The notes under the pieces: generated by a model | What the model saw: only the letters and a program-made list of their open reading frames with translations | Told to the model about the DNA's origin: nothing | Database searches by the model: none | Position numbers and translations under genes: made by a program | From: Planctomycetota bacterium | GTDB lineage: Bacteria; Planctomycetota; JACOTG01; JAJDCM01 | Reading direction: 5' to 3' | DNA length: 40,891 bases | Assembly (NCBI GenBank): GCA_029260825.1 | Contig: JAJDCM010000125.1 | Coordinates: 1 to 40,891, forward strand | Part shown: one piece after another, positions 1 through 7,622 of the stretch | How positions within the stretch are numbered: the first letter of the stretch is position 1 | Layout of the letters: each line of letters opens with the position of its first letter

Positions 1-2
1 CA

Positions 3-653
3 GGGATGGTGACGGACATATTCGCGATCTCCGCCACCGCCAGCTTCGTGTTTGACGAGCCGGTGTCGGGCTCGGTAGAACTTCGCGATGCTCCGGGAGA
101 TCCGAACCCCTTTGCCACCTTCACCGAAAATGGGTTGAGAGCTCACCATGACATTGTTCTTGTCGGCCTACCCGCTGGCGCCGAAGTGTTCTACTCCTTC
201 CACGCCACCGATTCGGGGGGAAACTTGACGACCTCAAGCGGATCCTTCGACACCGAACCTCCCCACATACATATCGAGGAGATTGATCTCGAATACGTCG
301 ATCTCGTTCAGGGGACCCAGGTCCAGGTCACGGCCAGAGTAAGAGTTCTCGACCAAAACGGTGACCCGGTCAACAACGTCCCGATCCAGGGAGGTTTCAT
401 CGGGGATGTCGGAGGGGCTGGACCCATCCTGGAGTTCCGCACCGATGCAACTGGCTGGGGCACCCTCATCCTCCCGGCCTACACTCCTCAGACGCGCCCG
501 ACTCCCGTCGTATTCGGGCCCCTGTATCTGGGGTCAAATACTCCGTCCGATCCTTACTATGTGGGAGGGGCAGGAGAGGAGCCGACCTTCTTCTACTTTG
601 AACCGGCGAACGGAAACGGCGGGAGGCTTTGGGAGGAACTGGAGATTCAATAG
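3..653 (+). CDS. Secreted Ig/FN3-like domain protein, C-terminal part (5' end outside window)
   Basis: The frame is open to the left edge, and the first ATG (position 6) falls inside a domain with no signal peptide. I read this as the last ~215 residues of a longer protein. The first ~85 residues have an FN3/purple-acid-phosphatase-N-like pattern: a strand, a VELRD strand, then LVGLPAGAEVFYSFHATDSGGN, which resembles the usual LxGLxPGTxYxYRVxAxDxAGN. Residues ~92-190 resemble an invasin-type Big_1 domain, with VTARVRVLDQNGDPVNNVPI and then TDATGWGTLILPAY. Such domains usually sit in extracellular or surface proteins. No catalytic motif is visible in the part present. A strong terminator follows 27 bases after the stop. 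Function is unknown; the fold assignment is from motif pattern only. Confidence 0.7.
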   Translation, partial: GMVTDIFAISATASFVFDEPVSGSVELRDAPGDPNPFATFTENGLRAHHDIVLVGLPAGAEVFYSFHATDSGGNLTTSSGSFDTEPPHIHIEEIDLEYVDLVQGTQVQVTARVRVLDQNGDPVNNVPIQGGFIGDVGGAGPILEFRTDATGWGTLILPAYTPQTRPTPVVFGPLYLGSNTPSDPYYVGGAGEEPTFFYFEPANGNGGRLWEELEIQ

Positions 654-680
654 ATCTCATAAGGGAAACGCTTGAACGAG

Positions 681-713
681 AAAAAGGCCCGAGTGATCAA
701 CTCGGGCCTTTTT
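681..713. terminator. Bidirectional rho-independent terminator between convergent genes
   Basis: A perfect 14-bp inverted repeat (681-694 pairs with 700-713) encloses a 5-base loop, gatca. The core is GGCCCGAGT/ACTCGGGCC. An A5 run on one side and a T5 run on the other give a U-tract in either direction. It lies between the stop of the Ig-like gene (+) and the stop of rpsD (-), so it can serve both. Confidence 0.9.
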
Positions 714-747
714 GAAGTGTTCTTCAAACCGCTATCGCGGCCAAGTC

Positions 748-1362
748 CTACAGGCGCTTTGAGTAATACTCGACGACCGGCTGCAACTCGACGGCAAACG
801 GAATGGTATCAGCTGGCGGAAGAGCGATGATCTCGGCGACCTTCCCCTTCACGTCAACCACCATCCAATCCGGTCGGAATTGCCACTCGCCTTCCCAGGT
901 CTCGAGAATGGCTGCAAGGCCTTCACTCTTTGACCGAGGGGCGATCTTGTCGCCTGCCTTGACCCGGAAGGACGGAATGTCGACCTTCTTGTCGTTCACC
1001 ATGAAATGGCCATGGTTTACGAGCTGCCTTGCCGCCGGAATGGTCGGGGCAAAGCCGGCGCGGAAGAGGACATTGTCCAACCGGCGCTCGAGAAGTTCGA
1101 TGATCTTGTGACCGGTGGGCATCTTGCTTCGGCCCGCCTCGCGGACTAGCCGCATGAATTGTCGCTCGCCCAACCCGTAGTTGATTCGGAGCTTTTGCTT
1201 CTCCTGAAGTTGGCGCTTATACTCGGATGGACGGCGTCTGGACCGAGGTCCGTGTTCGCCGGGCGGATAAGGCCGCCGCTCCATCGACTTGCGAGACAAT
1301 CCAGGAAGATCAAGGGACAAAGCCCTCATCTTTTTGACACGTGGACCGTGATATCGGGACAC
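748..1362 (-). CDS. rpsD: 30S ribosomal protein S4
   Basis: A 204-residue S4, the usual length. S4 is a primary 16S rRNA binder that nucleates assembly of the 30S body. The start MSRYHGPRVKKMRAL and the GLGERQFMRLVREA segment are typical. The S4 RNA-binding domain (residues ~90-155) has RRLDNVLFRAGFAPTIPAARQLVNHGHFMVN. The C-terminus VVEYYSKRL is also characteristic. The N-terminal zinc-binding cysteines of the C+ form of S4 are absent, so this is the zinc-free form. The start is GTG, supported by AGGAG at 1369-1373 with 6-base spacing. The gene stands alone here, not next to rpsK or rpoA, and is divergent from the dihydrouridine synthase gene. The shared terminator at 681-713 lies after its stop. 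Confidence 0.97.
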   Translation of the reverse strand: MSRYHGPRVKKMRALSLDLPGLSRKSMERRPYPPGEHGPRSRRRPSEYKRQLQEKQKLRINYGLGERQFMRLVREAGRSKMPTGHKIIELLERRLDNVLFRAGFAPTIPAARQLVNHGHFMVNDKKVDIPSFRVKAGDKIAPRSKSEGLAAILETWEGEWQFRPDWMVVDVKGKVAEIIALPPADTIPFAVELQPVVEYYSKRL

Positions 1363-1552
1363 GTCATGCTCCTAATACGAGAGAGAAGAGACCGGACAGG
1401 CCCATCAAATATGGCTGTAATTAGTTACCAAAAAAGAACTTACAACAGCAACTCGACGTGAACGCGTCCGGCAATCTAGAATGCCCAAAAACGAGCCAGT
1501 AGGTATATCAAAGTAATCCCGTATCTTCACTTCATCTATTAAGGATTTATCG
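1363..1552. promoter_or_regulatory. Divergent intergenic region between rpsD and the dihydrouridine synthase gene
   Basis: These 190 bases must carry the promoters for both divergent genes. They include a conspicuously AT-rich patch at about 1407-1450, with runs such as ccaaaaaagaa. I see an SD for rpsD (1369-1373) and an aagga-type SD about 9 bases before the GTG at 1553. I could not fix a convincing -35/-10 pair on either strand, and no tRNA or riboswitch-like structure is evident. Confidence 0.45.
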
Positions 1553-2599
1553 GTGCTTTCGATCGGGCCCTTCCAGTTTGATCTTCCTTTCGTCCAGGCC
1601 GCCCTCAGCGGTTACAGCGATCTTGCCATGCGACGGACGGCTAGACGCCATTCCGCACCCTACGCTCTGAATGAGGTCGTTCTCGACAAGATCGTCCTCC
1701 AGCCAAGCCGAAAGAAGAAGCCTTTCCTCCAGCTGACCCCGGATGACCACCCGGTCGGCGGCCAGCTCATGGGATCCAATCCTGAAGAGTTCGGCCCGGC
1801 CGCCCTGGCGCTTTCGGATGCGGGTTACGACATCATCGACATCAACTTCGGGTGCCCGGTGAAGAAGGTTCTGGGTCGTTGCCGGGGGGGATTTCTGCTG
1901 TCTCAACCCGAAACGGCTCTTACCGTGATTCGCGAGGTCTTTCATGCGGTGGGGCACAAGCGGCCGGTCACGGTCAAAATGCGCCGAGGAATGGACGACG
2001 AGCCGGAAAGTGAGCGCAAGTTCTTTCGCATCCTGGAAGGAGCCTTCGACCTCGGGGTGGCGGCGGTCACCGTCCACGGGCGTACGGTCAAACAAAGATA
2101 TGTGGGACCGAGCCAGTGGTCATTCCTCACCAAGGTGAAGAAGTTCGTCGGCGACCGCACCATCCTCGGCAGCGGCGACCTCTTCAGCGCCCAGCTTTGC
2201 CTCCGGATGCTGGAAGAGACCGGAATCGATGGAGCGACCATCGCCCGGGGCTGTATCGGAAACCCCTGGATCTTCGAGGAGTGTCGAGCCCTCCTCTCCG
2301 GAAAGCCTCTCCCCCCTCCCCCGTCGATTGCCAGGCAACGAGAGACCATCCAGGCCCATTTCGACGATTCAATCCTCGTCCACGGAGCCGGACTCGCTTC
2401 CCGGATCATGCGCAAGTTCGGCATCAAGTACGCGGAACATCACCCCCACAATTTGAAGGTGCGAGACGCTTTCATCTCCGTCAAAGATCCGGATGATTTC
2501 AACGCCCTCCTCGATCGGTGGTACGACCCGGAGACCGAATGGCCTCCGGTCCAGCGTAGAGACACCTTTGGAGACCTGGTGGCGGCTGGCGCCGGCTAA
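1553..2599 (+). CDS. tRNA-dihydrouridine synthase (DusB-like)
   Basis: A 348-residue FMN enzyme that reduces uridine to dihydrouridine in tRNA D-loops using NADPH. It has the COG0042 TIM-barrel signatures: QLMGSNPEEFG (~70), IIDINFGCPVKKV with the catalytic Cys at about residue 100, KMRRG with the FMN-contacting Lys (~141), VHGRTVKQRY, ILGSGDLFS, and the phosphate-binding ATIARGCIGNPWIFEE. The IINxGCPxKKV form and the C-terminal helical domain are closest to DusB. The loop after the Cys reads CRGGFLL where family members usually have AGSALL-type residues, so it is a divergent member. The start is GTG at 1553, with aagga about 9 bases upstream. Its stop lies 6 bases from the stop of the convergent symporter gene. 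Confidence 0.93.
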   Translation: MLSIGPFQFDLPFVQAALSGYSDLAMRRTARRHSAPYALNEVVLDKIVLQPSRKKKPFLQLTPDDHPVGGQLMGSNPEEFGPAALALSDAGYDIIDINFGCPVKKVLGRCRGGFLLSQPETALTVIREVFHAVGHKRPVTVKMRRGMDDEPESERKFFRILEGAFDLGVAAVTVHGRTVKQRYVGPSQWSFLTKVKKFVGDRTILGSGDLFSAQLCLRMLEETGIDGATIARGCIGNPWIFEECRALLSGKPLPPPPSIARQRETIQAHFDDSILVHGAGLASRIMRKFGIKYAEHHPHNLKVRDAFISVKDPDDFNALLDRWYDPETEWPPVQRRDTFGDLVAAGAG

Positions 2600-2605
2600 T
2601 GGCTT

Positions 2606-4405
2606 CTACCCCGGTTGCCGAATTCGCTCGATCAAGCTCTGAACCCGACTGGAAGGTGCAGGAAAGAATGGGGTCAGACTCAAGGTCACGGTAAAGTTGA
2701 GGACCATCCCCACGACTCCGATCCCCTGGGGACCGATGCCAAAGCACCAGGAAGGCATGCCCCCGTACACGCTGCCGATGATATAGGCCGCGGTGAACCC
2801 GATTCCGGCCAACATCCCAAGCATGACCGGAAGGGTTCCCACCCGACGGGAGAAGATTCCCATGACGATCGCGGGGAAGAAGCTCGATGCGGCAAGACCA
2901 AACGCGAACGCCACGACCTGGGAGACAAAGCCCGGCGGGTAGATTCCGAAAATCCCCGCGATCACCACCGCGAATCCAATGACAAGGCGCCCGACAAAAA
3001 GCCGTTTTCTTTCGCTTGCTTTTGGATCGATCACTCGATAGACAACATCGTGAGCAACACTGGAGGAGATCACCAGTAAGAGTCCACTCGCCGTTGAGAG
3101 AGCGGCGGCGAGTCCTCCCGCCGCCACAAGAGCAATGATCCAGCTGGCGAGCTCCGCCATTTCCGGAGTGGCGAGAACAATGATGTCTTTGTCCGGGCCG
3201 GAGAGGTTCCGCTCGGTCATGACTCTTCGGCCATCTTTCCCGGAAGCCCCGCCGGTGCTCACCCAGTCCCGATGGTCCCGTCGAATCCCTTCCAGCTCCT
3301 CTCCCGTAAGCTTTCCCGTGCGAAAGACCTCGTTCTCGGCGGATTTGGTCGCGTCGATTGCTCCGTAGTATTCCAGGCGACCATCTCCGTCGTCCAGCCA
3401 GACGATCAGGCCGGTTGGTTCCCAGCTTCGAAACCAGGAGGGAAGCTCCTCTTCACTTTTTTCATGAAGACTTTGAATCATGTAGTAGCGAGCGAAAGCC
3501 GCCGTCGCAGGCGCGGTGAGATAGAGAATCGAGATGAAGAAGAGAGCCCAGAAAGCGCTCTTCCTTGCGGCCCTCACGTTCTTCACCGTATAGAATCGAA
3601 CGATCACGTGGGGTAAACCCGCCGTTCCCACCATGAGAGAAAGAGCGACGCAAAAGACATTGAGCTTGTCCCACTTACCGGTAAACGCCTCGGTGTATCG
3701 GTCAAATCCAAGGTCATCGTGAATCTGATCAAGCCGATCGAGTAAGGTCACACCGGTCTCGACCAGCTCGCCTCCCATTCCGACCTGGGGCACCGGGATT
3801 CCGGTAAGCTTGAAACTGATGGCAATCGCAGGAATCAAGAAAGCGCTGATCAGAACCCAGTACTGGGCAACCTGGGTCCAGGTGATCCCCTTCATCCCCC
3901 CCAGAGTTGCGTAGATGAAGACAATCGTCATGCCGATCAGGACACCGACCTTCACATCCACTTCGAGGAAACGGGAGAACACGATCCCCACCCCCCGCAT
4001 CTGGCCAGCAACATAGGTAAAACTGATGAAAATCGCGCAAACAACGGCGATGATCCGGGCGGAGTTGGATTCGAATCGATCCCCGACGAAATCAGGAACC
4101 GTATAGTGACCAAATTTTCGCAGGTAGGGAGCAATCAGGAGGGCGAGCAAGACGAACCCTCCCGTCCATCCCATGAGATACGCGCCACCCGCGTAACCCA
4201 TGGTCGAGATCAGACCCGCCATTCCAATGAACGAGGCGGCGCTCATCCAATCGGCGGCAGTTGCCATGCCGTTGGCTGCGGCCGGGACACCTTGTCCGGC
4301 GACATAGAATCCCTTGGTGTCTCGAACCCGACTCATCCACGCGATCAAAAGGTAGAGGGTGAACGAAGCTCCAACAAAGAGGAAGGTCCAGGCCTTGATG
4401 CTCAT
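2606..4405 (-). CDS. Sodium:solute symporter, large subunit (SSS family, VC_2705 subfamily)
   Basis: A 599-residue polytopic inner-membrane protein of the SSS family, the same family as acetate permease ActP and PutP. Sodium-symporter signatures include YVAGQGVPAAANGMATAADWMSAASFIG near residues 35-60, GGMKGITWTQVAQY (~170), and LVAAGGLAAALSTASGLLLVISSSVAHD. A soluble loop of roughly 110 residues lies between two membrane helices. It contains WLDDGDGRLEYYG, which looks like one EF-hand-like loop. From memory such a loop is a feature of the VC_2705 subfamily rather than a local insertion. The start overlaps the stop of the small-subunit gene by 4 bases (ATGA), so the two are translationally coupled. 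The substrate cannot be read from sequence; a carboxylate such as acetate is a guess. Confidence 0.92.
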   Translation of the reverse strand: MSIKAWTFLFVGASFTLYLLIAWMSRVRDTKGFYVAGQGVPAAANGMATAADWMSAASFIGMAGLISTMGYAGGAYLMGWTGGFVLLALLIAPYLRKFGHYTVPDFVGDRFESNSARIIAVVCAIFISFTYVAGQMRGVGIVFSRFLEVDVKVGVLIGMTIVFIYATLGGMKGITWTQVAQYWVLISAFLIPAIAISFKLTGIPVPQVGMGGELVETGVTLLDRLDQIHDDLGFDRYTEAFTGKWDKLNVFCVALSLMVGTAGLPHVIVRFYTVKNVRAARKSAFWALFFISILYLTAPATAAFARYYMIQSLHEKSEEELPSWFRSWEPTGLIVWLDDGDGRLEYYGAIDATKSAENEVFRTGKLTGEELEGIRRDHRDWVSTGGASGKDGRRVMTERNLSGPDKDIIVLATPEMAELASWIIALVAAGGLAAALSTASGLLLVISSSVAHDVVYRVIDPKASERKRLFVGRLVIGFAVVIAGIFGIYPPGFVSQVVAFAFGLAASSFFPAIVMGIFSRRVGTLPVMLGMLAGIGFTAAYIIGSVYGGMPSWCFGIGPQGIGVVGMVLNFTVTLSLTPFFPAPSSRVQSLIERIRQPG

Positions 4406-4746
4406 GCCCGGTCATCCTTGGAGGTCTCACCGGTGTCCGCATCTTGGGAGGAGTCCTGGCTCCCCAGGAACTTTCGATCGAGGCGATTCAGGAGAATCGC
4501 GTAGACCAGAATCAGAAGAACAAAGACGACGATGCTCCCCTGCTGGGCAAACCAGAATCCGAGGGGAAAGCCAAACAAGCGGAACTTGTTCAGTGTATCG
4601 GCAAAGAGGATGCCGCACCCAAGACCCACAAATGCCCAGACAAGGAGAAGAACGGTCATGATGCAGACGTTCGTTCGCCAGTGTCTCCGCATCACTTCCG
4701 AATTCACCGGCTTTTCCCCGATTCCGGGTTGGAGAGGTTCCGCCAT
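4402..4746 (-). CDS. Sodium:solute symporter small subunit (DUF4212)
   Basis: A 114-residue protein with two membrane helices (about 28-49 and 61-86) and the family motif PLGFWFAQQGSIVVFVLLILVY (split here: PLGFWFAQQGSI, then VVFVLL). This matches the DUF4212 small subunits that accompany VC_2705-type symporters. The conserved RRHWRTN just before helix 1 also fits. It is the promoter-proximal gene of a two-gene unit, overlapping the large subunit by 4 bases. The role is presumably assembly or modulation of the transporter; its exact function is not established. Confidence 0.9.
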   Translation of the reverse strand: MAEPLQPGIGEKPVNSEVMRRHWRTNVCIMTVLLLVWAFVGLGCGILFADTLNKFRLFGFPLGFWFAQQGSIVVFVLLILVYAILLNRLDRKFLGSQDSSQDADTGETSKDDRA

Positions 4747-4788
4747 GACCCAAGATCCTACCGCTCAGACGATATGAGGAGAAATGAA

Positions 4789-4813
4789 CCCGGGCCCAGA
4801 TCGTGGGCCCGGG
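4789..4813 (-). terminator. Hairpin terminator after the HELGH protein gene
   Basis: A perfect 10-bp GC stem, cccgggccca (4789-4798) with tgggcccggg (4804-4813), encloses a 5-base loop. On the minus strand it lies 14 bases past the stop of the 745-residue protein and is followed by a moderately T-rich GTTCATTTCTCC. The T-tract is imperfect, so termination may be partial. It sits between that gene and the start of the symporter unit. Confidence 0.65.
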
Positions 4814-4826
4814 AAAGAAGGTCGAA

Positions 4827-7064
4827 CTATTCCACGTTGAACTCGAAGCTTGAACTGGAACTGAAGCAATCCGGAAAGCCTCCCAGCACCCCTTGCATCG
4901 TGTAGGGTCCGGAGGGATTCACCCGACCGGGAACCCGAAGGCTCACCGTCCGTGTCACCTGCTGATTCGGACCGAGGGTCACATTCCTTGGACCGGCCAC
5001 TGGATTCAGGTTTGACGGATTCCCGTTCGGCAGAAATGCCTCGAGCCATCCATCAAAACTCTGGGCTTGGTTGGTGTTGTTGACCACCATCACGTCAAAA
5101 ACGAGATCTTGACCCGCCGGGATCGACGTCGATTGGGGCGTCAAAGTGATGGTGAAGAGCTTCTCACATTCATCAAGAACCATGTTTCCGTTGCAGTCAA
5201 AACCCGCGCCAGAAGTGATGTCCGAAGTATCGGCAATCCCGTTGAAGTTGCAATCCAGATCGCCGGTGCCCACGATCTCGGTCAGTTCCGTATCAAGAGA
5301 AGCCCGATCATTCACCGAGTCCGCCCAGCGACGGGTCCAGAGCTCCATCTTTTCCCGAACGTTGGCAAGATCGGAGGATACGGCCGGGTTCTCCGGTCGA
5401 CTGAGCAAGACAAAGCCAACCCGGAACTCGTTTTGAGTTGCGGGATAGGCAGGGTCTCGAACACCATTCGCGTTGACAACATCGGTGATCGTGAGATCCG
5501 CCTTGACCCCTGAGAAGGTGCTGGAAACCGGAGGATAGTAGGGACCAGTCAGGGCCGGTTGCGAGTCGATGTAGTACCAGGGTGGCACTTCGGTGGGATC
5601 CGCAAGGCCCATGAGATAGAGTTCCAGCCAGGAGTAGGCATAGTAGGTGCGAGTATCGGGAGACGTGAACGTTCCGTCCAGATTATCGGTCCAGGTCGCC
5701 CCTCCCATGCAAGAGCTGTCAATGCTGGTGAACCAGCTAAACGGGGCGGGAAGATGAGCGTTCTGGGCCGGATGCCCACCTGCCCGAGACGTCCCCACTC
5801 CATCGATGAAGAACAGCCAGCGATGCCCGAGCTCGTGAGAGAGCACGGAGACCTTGGAACCATCATCCCTCAGATTCCAGCTGACATCGATCTGGTTCAT
5901 ATGGAGAAGCGAGGTCCTCTTGTCGCCAGTATTACCGATTCCTGTTGCTCCCGGCCTTCCGTTCGTGTGATAAGCACCTGCATAGGACGTGATCTCGGTG
6001 AAGTGATTCTGGAAGATCGCTAACGCATCGAGATTGGTGTCCCCAAGGCTGTACTGGCTGTTGACGAAGGATTCGATCTCGAACGGAAGTAAAGTCGGGA
6101 ACGTGAAAGCTTCTCGCACATGACGCACAAACGTCGGCGTTGCGCTCAACGTCGAGATGTCTTCGAGCGAGGTTCCAAAGGGACCGGGTGCCACGACCTG
6201 GACCGCCCCGAAAGTGCAATACGACCTGGCGTCCGGGTAGTCCATCCGGATCACACCGGAGTCGTCCAGGGTCAACTGAAACATCCGGTCGAGATGGGGC
6301 ATGCTCTCAGGCCGACTCGATTGCTCGTGCCAGGTCATGATGACCTTATCCGTCGAGCCACTGGTATCGATTCGCACGTAGAAATCGATGATGTCGGCCC
6401 AGATCCACGGGCTATCCCGAAGAAGCGGAGCAATGCGAGGCACGGTGTTGTCCTGGATGTCAGCCTGGCCGTACTGAAACCCACTGGAGTTGGTCGGCTG
6501 GGAGGAAAAGAAGACACCGATATCCGAGGTGGCATAGAGAGTCGTTTGATTCGTCGTTCCGAACGGAAAAGTGAACGGGAGGTTGATGATGTGCTCCCCC
6601 CAGGTCCCACTCCATGTCGCAACCAAGGTTCCAAGGCTCGGGACGGGAGCCGCCGTTCCCCGGGTGGCATCAAAAAAACCATCCATCCCCGCCGTCGGGA
6701 TGAACTCGAGGTTCGATCCGTCTAGATCCCAGACGCTCCCCCCATTCGTGTCGGTGAAGGTGCCGTCGTCTTCGAGAACGATGAGGCCTCCCATCGCCGT
6801 AACGCCTGGACCGCCCAAACTCGAGCGCCGGTTGGTCCGGTCTTCGGCACCATCGTGACGGCGCAAGAGGTAAGAATCGAGCTCCGAGGATGTGGCGCAG
6901 CCATCCGGCGACACCGGGATGTCCGCGGGAACGATCGGGGCCTTCCGGGGTAAGGAAACTCGCGACTGCGCCTTCGCCGGGTGTCCGATGACGATGGTAA
7001 GTAATAGGAACAGTACCCGGATGAATCCGATCCGGGGCCAACCGGTTTGGCCGGTCTTATCCAT
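4827..7064 (-). CDS. Secreted HELGH metalloprotease-like protein with calcium-loop repeat
   Basis: A 745-residue exported protein with a Sec signal peptide at residues 1-32 (hydrophobic FIRVLFLLLTIVIG, then AKA-Q). A zinc-protease motif, SHELGHRW, lies at about 409-416. Candidate third ligands are His431 and His437. Downstream, YSWLELYLMGLADPTEVP (~477-494) recalls an uncharacterised bacterial family with HEIGH plus YLMGL..EVP. Residues ~603-634 contain two DCNxNGxxD-like calcium loops (DCNFNGIADTSD, DCNGNMVLDECE), as in planctomycete dockerin-like linkers. The last ~110 residues form a beta-rich Ig-like domain. The start is supported by AAGGAG at 7070-7075 with 5-base spacing. Protease activity is inferred from the motif; the substrate is unknown. 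It is a single-gene unit with its own terminator hairpin. Confidence 0.75.
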   Translation of the reverse strand: MDKTGQTGWPRIGFIRVLFLLLTIVIGHPAKAQSRVSLPRKAPIVPADIPVSPDGCATSSELDSYLLRRHDGAEDRTNRRSSLGGPGVTAMGGLIVLEDDGTFTDTNGGSVWDLDGSNLEFIPTAGMDGFFDATRGTAAPVPSLGTLVATWSGTWGEHIINLPFTFPFGTTNQTTLYATSDIGVFFSSQPTNSSGFQYGQADIQDNTVPRIAPLLRDSPWIWADIIDFYVRIDTSGSTDKVIMTWHEQSSRPESMPHLDRMFQLTLDDSGVIRMDYPDARSYCTFGAVQVVAPGPFGTSLEDISTLSATPTFVRHVREAFTFPTLLPFEIESFVNSQYSLGDTNLDALAIFQNHFTEITSYAGAYHTNGRPGATGIGNTGDKRTSLLHMNQIDVSWNLRDDGSKVSVLSHELGHRWLFFIDGVGTSRAGGHPAQNAHLPAPFSWFTSIDSSCMGGATWTDNLDGTFTSPDTRTYYAYSWLELYLMGLADPTEVPPWYYIDSQPALTGPYYPPVSSTFSGVKADLTITDVVNANGVRDPAYPATQNEFRVGFVLLSRPENPAVSSDLANVREKMELWTRRWADSVNDRASLDTELTEIVGTGDLDCNFNGIADTSDITSGAGFDCNGNMVLDECEKLFTITLTPQSTSIPAGQDLVFDVMVVNNTNQAQSFDGWLEAFLPNGNPSNLNPVAGPRNVTLGPNQQVTRTVSLRVPGRVNPSGPYTMQGVLGGFPDCFSSSSSFEFNVE

Positions 7065-7209
7065 GGTAACTCCTTAAAGGCGTGAACGTTCGCGAAGAAT
7101 CCCTTCTGATCTGGAACCCATTTTATCGAGTTTTGGCCCGGATCACCACCCCGGTTCCAAGCTCGCACCGGTCAAAAGAACAGCGGGAAACTCACCAAGT
7201 CCGGCTCAC

Positions 7210-7229
7210 CCACGACGTTCCTGTCGTGG
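7210..7229. repeat. Operator-like inverted repeat overlapping the clpS promoter
   Basis: A perfect 7-bp inverted repeat, ccacgac (7210-7216) and gtcgtgg (7223-7229), with a 6-base centre. It abuts and partly overlaps the extended -10 element of clpS. Its position is suitable for a dimeric repressor or activator, but no regulator is identified. Because transcription probably starts at the ATG, it would not be in the mRNA, so an RNA hairpin role is less likely. Confidence 0.5.
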
Positions 7230-7235
7230 TATGAT
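7227..7235 (+). promoter_or_regulatory. Extended -10 promoter for leaderless clpS
   Basis: TGG followed by TATGAT (7230-7235) fits an extended -10 element (TGn-TATAAT, 5 of 6 in the hexamer). Only 6 bases separate it from the ATG at 7242, so +1 should coincide with the A of the start codon. There is no Shine-Dalgarno sequence before that ATG. No good -35 is present at the expected distance, as is common with extended -10 promoters. Confidence 0.6.
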
Positions 7236-7241
7236 TCGCGT

Positions 7242-7550
7242 ATGCCCAAGACTGACTCCGTGCCCGTTATGGACGTTGAAACGGACACAAGAACCCGACG
7301 CTATCCGATGTGGAAGGTCCTCTTTCACAACGATGAGGTCACAACGATGGACTTTGTGGTCGGGCTCCTGATGCGTTTTTTTGGGCACACAGCCGCTGAG
7401 GCGATCCAGATCATGCTTTCTGTTCACCAGAAAGGGATCGGGTTGGCGGGGGTCTATCCCCGGGAAATCGCGGAATTCAAGCAAGAGCAGGCGATCTCGG
7501 CCGCTCGGCCGACCTATCCTTTGGTGGTGACGATCGAACCCGACGATTAG
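7242..7550 (+). CDS. clpS: ATP-dependent Clp protease adaptor ClpS
   Basis: A 102-residue adaptor that delivers N-degron substrates to ClpA/ClpC-ClpP. The substrate-pocket residues are present: HNDEVTTMDFV (Asn30, Asp31, Met36), then IMLSVHQKGIGLAGVYPREIAE, with His62 in the position of E. coli His66. The N-terminal ~20 residues are the flexible extension typical of the family. No clp protease gene lies in the window. The start lies 6 bases after a TATGAT element and lacks an SD, suggesting a leaderless mRNA. The gene is first in a run of nine same-strand genes reaching 18412, with a 72-base gap to the next. Whether it shares a transcript with the Bat-type genes is unknown. Confidence 0.95.
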   Translation: MPKTDSVPVMDVETDTRTRRYPMWKVLFHNDEVTTMDFVVGLLMRFFGHTAAEAIQIMLSVHQKGIGLAGVYPREIAEFKQEQAISAARPTYPLVVTIEPDD

Positions 7551-7622
7551 TCGAGAAGGAACAGCGTCAACCCTATGCTGCCTGGCAATTTTTCAAATCG
7601 AGACGATTTTCGAGGATCAAAC

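Noticed and set aside
2930..3480. The ~110-residue soluble loop in the symporter as a foreign insertion
   Set aside because: From memory a comparable loop with an EF-hand-like DxxGDGxxxY element occurs in other VC_2705-type symporters, so it appears to be a family trait.
7120..7125. TAAAAT on the minus strand as a -10 element for the HELGH protein gene
   Set aside because: The hexamer is good, but no acceptable -35 lies 16-18 bases upstream and there is no extended -10 TG, so the promoter is not supported.
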